Positions 57,297-64,000 of a stretch of 64,000 nucleotides of DNA are shown here, in pieces. Under the pieces are notes generated by a model. The model made no database searches and had not been told where the DNA came from. It saw only the letters and a list, made by a program, of their open reading frames with translations. This stretch comes from Viola odorata (Eukaryota > Streptophyta > Magnoliopsida > Malpighiales > Violaceae): positions 71,941,352-72,005,351 of the forward strand of contig OY829537.1 in the NCBI GenBank assembly GCA_963691705.1, read 5' to 3'. A program made the position numbers and the translations under genes. Position 1 is the first letter of the stretch; every line of letters starts with the position of its first letter.

Positions 57297-57920
57297 TGTT
57301 AAGATTTTAGCTCTTATGCGATCGGGGGGTTGACTCCCCTTGGTCGGAGTTGTTGTAGTTGCCGTCGAACTCACCTGCAAGGCGCCGGAGGAGGGGCTCC
57401 GGTGTAGACACTCCGATGCTTAAGTCAGTAAGTGTTTCAAAAATAGCAGCGGTTCTAGTAAGTGAATTCTGGCTTACTTGATGATTTTCATTATGGGGTA
57501 TTTATAGGCCACTGGAGCCGATAGCTGGGCATGAGGGCGATATCCAGGTGAGACGTCGCTCCTGATGACGTCACGGGCGATACCTTAACTCGACATCATC
57601 AGCGATACCTGAGGTAACGTCAAGGTTGATGTCTCCGAGGAGGGTACCGGGGGCGATACCTACTATCATGTTGGGGGCGATAGCTCTATAGGTCCCTGGG
57701 ATGGGATGATGCCGTGCGTTAAGAGACGCGTGAGACCTCCCCCCCCCCCCCCCCCCTCCCGCTGAAGTCGACCATCCCAGTAAACACTTCAAGGTCTGGT
57801 AGCGATAGCTTAGATGTCCGATAAGGCTTGTGGGACTCCATCTTCGGCAGGGGTCATAATTACAGAAATGCCCTTAGGATTGCCTTAAGGGTTATCATAA
57901 GCCCAACTGAAAACGAGCCT
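57297..57920 (-). repeat. 3' (or solo) LTR of element 5
   Basis: The TATA box TATAAATA lies on the minus strand at 57499-57506, and ACCTGCAAGGCGCCGGAGG at 57371-57389 is the inverse of the block at 121-138. The U3 part has at least six GGGCGATA or GCGATA words (57537-57680) and an 18-C run at 57739-57756. The right edge is uncertain; it is placed near the phrase AGCCCAACTGAAAACGAG (57901-57918), which recurs at 59431-59448. Confidence 0.75.
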
Positions 57921-58477
57921 GAGTGTTTACCAAGGGTTGTCATTCTCTATGCATGTCTGGAATCTTAGGTGAGGGTCCTTTCTTTCATAAGGCGATATGC
58001 TCATAGGATCTCCGAGCTTCTTTGTCTCCTTTAGCACGACAGAGATTGGTTTAAACGACGGGTAAAGCTTAGATCTGGAGCTTTCCTCCGAGTAAGCAGA
58101 TTCCGGCCTTCATTCTTGTCTAAAGACCCGTCCTCTTGAGGTATTAAGAGATCCGCGAGAGATGCCGCTATCCCGTTGATAACCATTAGGGCGTTGCTTT
58201 CGCCCAACGATATTATTCTACTTGGTCCATCGGTAGGGCTTAGAAAGTCGCAACTTCGTTCGCGTCGTAGGAGAGCTACTGACGGGCTACTTTCGATACC
58301 GTCGAGGATTGCGGCCAGGTCATACCGTAGGCTCGCATACGTTCTGGGCCCATCATCCTTTTGAGTGAACTGCAAACACATAAAGGAGATAGGTATTCAT
58401 GGAGGAATTAATAAACTTTATACTTATAGGGATTTTGAGATAACGCGGGCTCTGTCTTTCCTTTCCGCTTAAGGAAA

Positions 58478-58625
58478 CAACGATATTGACGCGGTTTTAT
58501 GCCATCAGCTGCCTACGATTTGCGCGGCTTTATACCACTAGATACCTGCGATATCGACGAGGCTTTACGCTGCTAGGGCTACCTGCGACATCGACGCGGC
58601 CTTATACTGTAGATACCAGCAACCA
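58478..58625. repeat. Four imperfect tandem repeats of about 36 bp
   Basis: Units run CGATATTGACGCGG-TTTTATGCC, CGATTTGCGCGG-CTTTATACC, CGATATCGACGAGG-CTTTACGC and CGACATCGACGCGG-CCTTATACT, each ending near CTACCTG or ATACCTG. They lie about 200 bp upstream of a TATA box and could be promoter elements of the plus-strand genes; this is inference. Confidence 0.75.
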
Positions 58626-58830
58626 TATGGCTTTTACGTCATGGCCACCCGTAATATCGTGCCTCTTGGCATTTTTTAGGATTCTATCTCGTACCCTATC
58701 AAATGTCTGCATCGTTGGTAGTATACGAACGTCGACCTTCGTTTCCGTTTCAAGTCCATCGGCCTTCGAGGGTAACGGGACGGCTCGTCTTTTGAGGACC
58801 TCCTTTTTTCCCAAGGCCCTTTTCTCGGAG

Positions 58831-58838
58831 CCTATAAA
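58831..58838 (+). promoter_or_regulatory. TATA box of the first antisense gene
   Basis: CTATAAAT lies 51 bp upstream of the ATG at 58889, in the context GAGCCTATAAATCAGGGGG. Spacing and sequence suit a plant core promoter for 58889-59266. Confidence 0.55.
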
Positions 58839-58888
58839 TCAGGGGGCTTTCTCCACCCACGCTCTCCTCATCTTTGGCAATTCACATC

Positions 58889-59266
58889 ATGGATCATTTG
58901 ACTAAAAAATTTCTCCTTTCCAAGGGCCACACTCTCAAGAACCTCAATGATGGTGACGTCGGGTTCCTGGAGAACATGCTGGTCAAGACTTCCGAGGACA
59001 TCCTGGAGCTACAAGGGATGCTGACCCCACTCCATTCCAGGCTGGGAGCTACATCTCTGGAGGATTTCAGTCCTTTGGAGAGCGTGTCGAGGCTGGCCAC
59101 CTCCATCACTCGGATTCAGGTGGTAATCGCCATGCTGCAGCAGCGCAAGAACATGCTGGGGTGGTGCTTGAAGGGGATGAGGGTCACTTCTGCTGACCTG
59201 ACTCTGGTCATGGACTCTCTGAGAGATATTCCCGAAGTTCCCGAGGACGCTGGCTCTGATGCCTGA
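58889..59266 (+). CDS. Small helical protein of element 5, 125 codons, family unknown
   Basis: From ATG 58889 the frame encodes MDHLTKKFLLSKGHTLKNL, NDGDVGFLENMLVKTSEDIL, SVSRLATSITRIQVVIAML and QQRKNMLGWCLKGM, ending VPEDAGSDA. It is leucine-rich with heptad-like spacing, probably alpha-helical and possibly coiled-coil. It has no signal peptide or membrane segment. I do not recognise a family. It has a TATA box 51 bp upstream and a polyadenylation-like AATAAA 75 bp downstream, so it looks like a separate small transcription unit. It runs antisense to the element 5 LTR and lies before the Transposase_28-like gene. Confidence 0.55.
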   Translation: MDHLTKKFLLSKGHTLKNLNDGDVGFLENMLVKTSEDILELQGMLTPLHSRLGATSLEDFSPLESVSRLATSITRIQVVIAMLQQRKNMLGWCLKGMRVTSADLTLVMDSLRDIPEVPEDAGSDA

Positions 59267-59340
59267 CGGTGATGGCTCCCTTTGAGCCTTTTTTCTTTTC
59301 TCCTAGTTATGCGGCTGTACCTTTCGGCCATTAGGCCATA

Positions 59341-59348
59341 ATAAATAA
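59341..59348 (+). terminator. Polyadenylation-signal-like AATAAATA
   Basis: AATAAATAAAC lies 75 bp after the stop of 58889-59266, at a plausible distance for a plant near-upstream element. The call is weak because plant signals are loose. Confidence 0.35.
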
Positions 59349-59654
59349 ACTGCTTTCGTTGTGCCCTTAATCACTGCTCTTCTTCTTTAATGCGTCCTTT
59401 GTCTTTTTTCGATTGGAGGTATTCTTAGCCCAACTGAAAACGAGTCAATCACTGGACGATTTCCCCACTAACCGTTCCATATTAATTTTGCGCTGCCACC
59501 TCCTTGTCCATCGATTGGGCTAATTTTCAGTTTTCCTCGATCTGGGGGAAATTTCAACAGGCGTGACTGTGAATCTAGATTTGTACTCCAGGTTGTACGC
59601 GTGTCAGTTCTCAAAAGTCGTGTTGGGAGATCAAAAGCTTTTCTCCCTCTTTTG

Positions 59655-60149
59655 GCTATTTAAAGGGATCCTTTCCCTCCTTTCTGTTCATCTTCTTATT
59701 TTTCCTCTTGGCAGATCGCCTGTGATCTCATTTTTTACTCTTATTTTTTGGATACAGCGGCGCGGGATGCTCAGCCAACTCCTCCGACTTCGTCGGACTC
59801 AGACAACCCTCCTCCGTTGCCTCCGTGGACATCGTTTGTTCGCCGGCGGGGACGCAAGAGGCAGAGGAAAAATGCCTCAAAAGTGTCTGCACCACTTTTC
59901 AAGTATCATGCCCCTTCTACTGAAAAGGGGAATGAACCCTCTCTTCCTCCCCGTGTCTTGCCAGAAATAACTTTCCCCTCCATGAGCGCTGAAACGGCGA
60001 TGTCAACCACAGAAGAGGAGCCCGACCGATCATCGATATTCGTAGGAAAGAGGAAGGAAGAGCCTTTCCCTCCCTTTAGCAGGGAGCCATCGCTCTCGGA
60101 TGATGATGTAGTTTATTGCTATGGTATCTCTTGGTCTGAGGACGATTAG
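59655..60149 (+). CDS. Element 5 open frame with basic and acidic patches
   Basis: The frame from about 59748 to a TAG at 60147 encodes Pro-rich PTPPTSSDSDNPPPLPPW, a basic patch RRRGRKRQRKN that could be a nuclear localisation signal, and an acidic end EPSLSDDDVVYC and SEDD. It has no clear ATG: upstream is TTTTTTGGATACAG, which looks like a splice acceptor, and TATTTAAAG at about 59658 may be a TATA box. It could be an early exon of the gene at 60182, joined by splicing, or a separate gene. I do not recognise the protein. Confidence 0.4.
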
Positions 60150-60181
60150 TTTAAAATGTCTCGTCCCTTTGTAGATGTCGT

Positions 60182-61411
60182 ATGGCTTCCCGATTCCTTA
60201 TGTCTCATATTGGAGCTTCTGCGAGAGTCGAAAATCCCATAGATCTCGAGGCTAGGAGAGCTCGTAGTATTTTCGATTGTGATGAAGTTTTGAGGGCTGA
60301 GTTGGAGGAGAACGGTATCACCTTCCCCTTGGGTTGTCGCCCGTATATCCCTACGAAAGACATTCGGCTCCATGCCGCCATGTGGGGAACGTTTCGGCTG
60401 GTTTACTTCAAGATGTTCCTCTATGGGTTTCATCTCCCACTTCATACTTCTCTGATGAATCTGCTAGACCACTACGATCTCAATCCGGTTCAAATAACTC
60501 CGCCTTCCTGGTGTGGGATTTATGCATTCCTTCGGTCATGCGAGATGAAGCGTATTTTCACTCCATCCCTTGATCTGTTCCGTACATTTTTCAAGTTGAG
60601 TTGTCGCGCCTGCTTGGTGGATATCACTCTTAGATGGAATGACGACGTCGTGCGATTTTTCTGGCGGAACTTCCAAGGTTTTGAAGAAAATGTGGATAAT
60701 TGGAAGAATGGCTTCTTTACCCTTCGACTGTCGTCCCGCTGGTGGCGCGAAGGCTTTAATCAAAAGATTGTTAGTGCCGATTGGAAAAACCCAAAAGTGC
60801 TGTCTAGCACCGATGTGTCCCATGTTTTCGCTCTGTTAGAGATAGAAGGGCTTTTCCGCATTCAGGAATTTGCTCGGTTCAGACCCTTGAAAGAATGTGT
60901 CATTGGTGAGTTTTTCTTTTGTCGCATTATTGCTTCACTTGACTTGCTATATTAATATATTTTGTTGACAGGTAGCGCGGAGGGTTGTTCTTCTGGTGGA
61001 AATAACACTCCTCTAAACGTGGTACCGCTTCAGACGTTACCTCCTTCTCCCCCGCCCGAAAGTTCCAGCCATCCAATTATCCCGCCGAGAAAAAGGAGGA
61101 TTAAGACTGTCGCAGCGCGCAACGTTTCCACCCAATCTTCTCATTTTCTTGGGAATTGGTTGCCACTTCGGGGTAGGGGAGTGTCTTCGAGTCGTCCTGT
61201 GACTGAATCGATTGACAGCGATAGCGAGAGTATGGATACTAGTTCCGAACTGCGTCACGCCACCCTTGCCCAATGGATGAAGCTCAGGGCGAGGAAAAAT
61301 GATCCAGTGGTGGAGTCATCCGAGGACAATAGTGAGGATATGGCTGCCGAAACAGAGCGTCTCAAAAAGAAAATCCGAAAAAAAAAACTGGTCCCCCCAT
61401 TCCTCCTCTGA
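60182..61411 (+). CDS. Transposase_28-like (putative gypsy-type transposon) gene, two exons
   Basis: Exon 1 (60182-60905) encodes FPLGCRPYIPTKDIRLHAAM, LYGFHLPLHTSLMNLLDHYD, LNPVQITPPSWCGIYAFLRS and SRWWREGFNQKIVSADWKNP. The phrase LPLH then L-x-Y-x-L-x-P-x-Q-x-x-P-x-S-W matches the plant Transposase_28 pattern. Exon 1 meets GTGAGT and exon 2 follows TTGACAG at 60972; a 66-bp intron keeps the frame. Exon 2 is Ser/Pro-rich then charged. A 10-A run at 61378-61387 shifts frame just before a stop at 61409; with one more A the frame would stay open to the break near 61620. It is antisense to the LTR of element 5. The function of this family in retrotransposons is unknown. Confidence 0.65.
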
Positions 61412-61621
61412 AGGGAGTTAACGCAGTTCCTCCTACTAAGGTCGACACTTGTCCTATCGCCAATACCTCGCGAGTGGCGGAGGTTGTCAAGGCACCTTTC
61501 GTTGTTCTTTCCAAAACTGATGAGGTTTCCGCGGCGGTGGACCCACCTTTGCTATCCGGTGGCCCTGATTCTCCAATTTCCTCCTGTATTCCGAACGTGT
61601 CCGTACCGGTTTCAAGTTTGT

Positions 61622-62577
61622 TCTTTGATTGCGAGAACAAAAAGATCAATACCATCGAAGAAGTGATTACTCTGTCCATACCCACCAATCATAGTATTCC
61701 AAACCTCTGTATTCTTCTCCAAACAATGGTCAAAAACCTTCCTAGCAAAGTTAAGGCGACCAAGCTCTGCATACATGAAAATGGCCGAACTTACCACAAA
61801 CGAGTCCTTCACATATTCACTACCCAAACTAAGAAGCATGCCAAAGAGTACATTTGCATTCTTATCATCTCCAGCACTGGATAAAGCTGGAAAAATGTTG
61901 ACAAAACTAACAGGACTCGGTTTAACCCCCATTTTCATCATCACCCTAAAATGTCTAATGGCTTCTACGTATCTCTCAGTCTTCACATACCAAGAAACCA
62001 GAGTATTCCAAGCAACCACATCTCTCTTTTTCATGCTATCAAAAACATTACGCACGGCATCATACTTGGAAAAATGGAAATGATTCAGGTGGTCGACTTC
62101 AGGCAAGCACGTGGAATACATGTTCAAAAGGGAATTGTAAACAATTCTACTAGGATATGACAGACAGCGAATGAGATGGCAATGAATGGCTTTACCTACC
62201 TTCAAGTTCCGAGTATCAGCACAAGCTTTGAGGGTAGAAGAGTAAGTATAGGAATCAAACTGAGTGTGAGGGGGGTCATTTTTCAGTTGGGCATAGAACA
62301 AAAGAGCATCGAGAGGCATGTTGTTGCAAATGAAGCCAATGATGATGGTATTGCAGACAACGGCTGTTGGGCGAGGAATAGTGTCGAACAGTTGGCGGGC
62401 GAGTTGGGGTTGGCCTTCTTGACAGAGCCTGCTGAGGCGAGTGCGGACAGAAGGGGTCTTGAGAGTGGGATTTGGTGGAGGCGAGACGGTGAAGAGAGAT
62501 GGTCTGTGGATGTTATGAGAAGGTGGAGGAGGGACAGGTAGAGGGATAGGAGGAAGAGCTGAGGAAGAGGAAGCCAT
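61622..62577 (-). pseudogene. AEF1: PPR gene, N-terminal half, cut by element 5
   Basis: ATG at 62577 (MASSSSALPPIPLPVPPPPS) matches the family start; an in-frame upstream Met exists at 62673. A Ser/Pro-rich organelle-targeting-like leader is followed by PLS repeats: RLCQEGQPQLARQLFDTIPR, VVCNTIIIGFICNNMPLDAL, SYTYSSTLKACADTRNLKVG, RDVVAWNTLVSWYVKTERYV, KPSPVSFVNIFPALSSAG and EVWNTMIGGYGQSNHFFDGI. The frame is open for about 318 codons, then ends at AIKEQT where transposon sequence begins (about 61620). About 40 residues expected before the next piece (38700) are missing. At3g22150-type proteins act in organelle RNA editing; this half alone lacks the E domain. Confidence 0.92.
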
Positions 62578-63102
62578 TGTTGTGGAAGAGATGTTAGGAC
62601 TTCCTGCGGAGTGTGTTTCCGCTTGTCCTCTGGTTTTCTGGCGGAACCAGATTGCCAGCTCAGCACTCAGCACTTATCCTAAATCCTAATCCCATCTGCC
62701 TCACTCGACTCTCGATGGAATGTTACTACAAAATCTATCTTCGTCACACAACTTGATCGAGAGAGAAGTTTTACTGAATGCATTAATTGATCTTTTATCT
62801 TAGGAGAAGATTGGCACACACTTGAGAAGATGAAATGATCATAGTGCCCTTGTAGAAAAAGTTTATTTACATTTCTAATTACTAGGTAGTTTGGGCAATT
62901 TTTTATATGAAACTAAATTATTTAATTTAGATATTATTTATAAATTAATTTTGGTCATTTGAAATAGATAATGTCACTATTTAAATATTGTTCTAAAATA
63001 ATATAACCGAACATATAAATCATTAAGCATACTAATAATAATTATTAATAGATAATATAGCTTAATAGTATTTAAATATTGTTCTAAAGTATTACAACCA
63101 AC
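62578..63102. other. Upstream region of the PPR gene
   Basis: This is probably the promoter side of the minus-strand PPR gene. No clear TATA box was chosen. A 37-bp direct repeat with TTTAAATATTGTTCTAAA occurs at about 62972 and 63069, the second copy directly beside the LTR at 63103. Confidence 0.5.
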
Positions 63103-64000
63103 TGTCGCGCCTCGAAATTTAAAAATTCGCGAGTGTGCAACGAAATTTGAGACCTTCAGATGCTCGGCGTAAAAGGACGCCTAGCAGCATGCAATGAAGT
63201 CGCCACCCTAATTTGGTTGCTAGGCTTAGGGAACCCTAATCGTCATGGCATAGGAAATATAATAAGTAAAAAAAACTAAAGGCATAAAAAAGGGGTCTGG
63301 ACCCCAGACAAAAGGTTCGGGGTCGTATTATGGTCTCGGGAAGGTGTTAGGCACCCGAGACACATCCGAAAACGGTTACCGGTTGATGAGAGAGGTGTTT
63401 AAAAAGGTGTTTTAAAAATGCGTTTTGAAAAAGGGGGCCCTCAGAGGAATCGTCACTTTAGTCTTTTTTATGATCGTGATGGGACTGAATTTTCCGTAAG
63501 ACTGAATGAGCGCCCTCTTTTTTCATCATCGGGCCATGCATGATTAGATTACTTACTACGTGATCCTAACATGGATTGCTAACAGAGTACAAGTTTAAAT
63601 GATAGGTTTTTGAAGTGAAAAACTGATGTGGGATCGAAAGTCCCCATGTACATGCAGTCAATATAAGCGAGAATTTAAAATCATATGAACACGACATTTA
63701 AGCAACTCTTTAAATACGTTGTTCATGTGGGTTGATTTTAATTCTAGCAGTTCTATATCATGCATACAGTTGATATTTGCAGAAAGCATTGAATAAATAA
63801 AAAGGTCTTGTGAGGCGTACTTTTGAGCGAAGCTTGAAATTAACCTACAAAACGAGAGTGTTAGTGATAGCACGACAAAAAAATAGGCAATTCTATGAGT
63901 GCGAAAATTTAAATCACAGTTGATTGTGTACGCAAAATGATGGATTTTACGCATACGAGAATTTAAATGCTGTGTTGATTGCATGCAAAAAATGATGGAT
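63103..64000 (-). repeat. Third copy of the element 1 LTR family, runs off the window
   Basis: It starts TGTCGCGCCTCG, identical in form to 6768, and follows the LTR through the block at 63314-63357 and the AAATTTAAAT-type minisatellite start. Relative to the other copies it lacks about 110 bp near 63475 (the ACGGGGTTACC repeats). The flank before it is CCAAC. The inner element, if present, lies beyond 64000. Confidence 0.88.

Larger units (their letters stand above)
57297..61620 (-). mobile_element. Element 5: LTR plus antisense gene block, truncated
   Basis: On the minus strand the LTR ends CTTAACA at 57297, with AACGC outside (57292-57296). To its right, where internal sequence should lie, the genes at 58889-61411 run on the plus strand, antisense to the LTR. 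Extra antisense genes between pol and 3' LTR are known from some Tat-lineage elements (Grande and Retand types), which fits. No gag or pol is present and the block ends inside the PPR exon at about 61620, so most of the element is lost. Confidence 0.65.

Noticed and set aside
61474..61884. 136-codon plus-strand frame near the PPR N-terminus
   Set aside because: It is a chimera: the first part is the frameshifted tail of the Transposase_28-like gene and the rest is the antisense of the PPR exon.

Overview
This is nuclear DNA of a flowering plant, most likely a eudicot. It is AT-rich and dominated by nested Ty3/gypsy LTR retrotransposons, with one plant-type organelle PPR gene broken up by them. 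No bacterial, organellar or viral gene block, no rRNA operon and no CRISPR array was seen. All functional assignments were made by reading translations and motifs against remembered families; no search was run.

The host gene is a minus-strand PLS-class pentatricopeptide-repeat gene resembling Arabidopsis At3g22150 (AEF1). It lies in three collinear pieces about 57 kb apart end to end: N-terminal half 62577-61622, central and C-terminal repeats about 38700-37432, and the last codons with the stop 5241-5104. The middle piece carries several stop codons, a frameshift and a deletion, so the locus is a pseudogene.

Between the last two pieces sits element 1, a minus-strand Tat-lineage retrotransposon (6768-37279). 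Its 5-bp target duplication CCCTT is intact on both sides and its LTRs are about 3.25 kb. Its 5' LTR was hit by element 2 (19897-34345), a related Tat element with 2.7-kb LTRs. A later deletion removed the start of element 1 gag, the inner end of element 1's 5' LTR and most of element 2's 3' LTR. Both elements encode gag, protease, reverse transcriptase, a first RNase H, a second RNase H (the Tat hallmark) and integrase. Element 2 also has a DUF7745-like and coiled-coil gene upstream of gag. All reading frames are damaged.

Between the first two PPR pieces lies a second nest (about 38700-61620): a TAF8-like histone-fold gene fragment (plus strand), an unassigned stretch, element 3 (plus-strand Tat-type LTR and gag) containing a solo LTR with target duplication CTGAC, element 4 (minus-strand Athila-like, with a 1099-codon pol frame and an ATHILA ORF-1-like gene in the env position), and element 5 (a minus-strand LTR followed by plus-strand, that is antisense, genes including a spliced Transposase_28-like gene). 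Element 5 ends abruptly inside the PPR exon.

The window opens in an LTR related to those of elements 3 and 5 and closes inside a third copy of the element 1 LTR (from 63103). The first 5 kb is AT-rich debris of small transposons with a possible untranslated leader at about 3560-3655.
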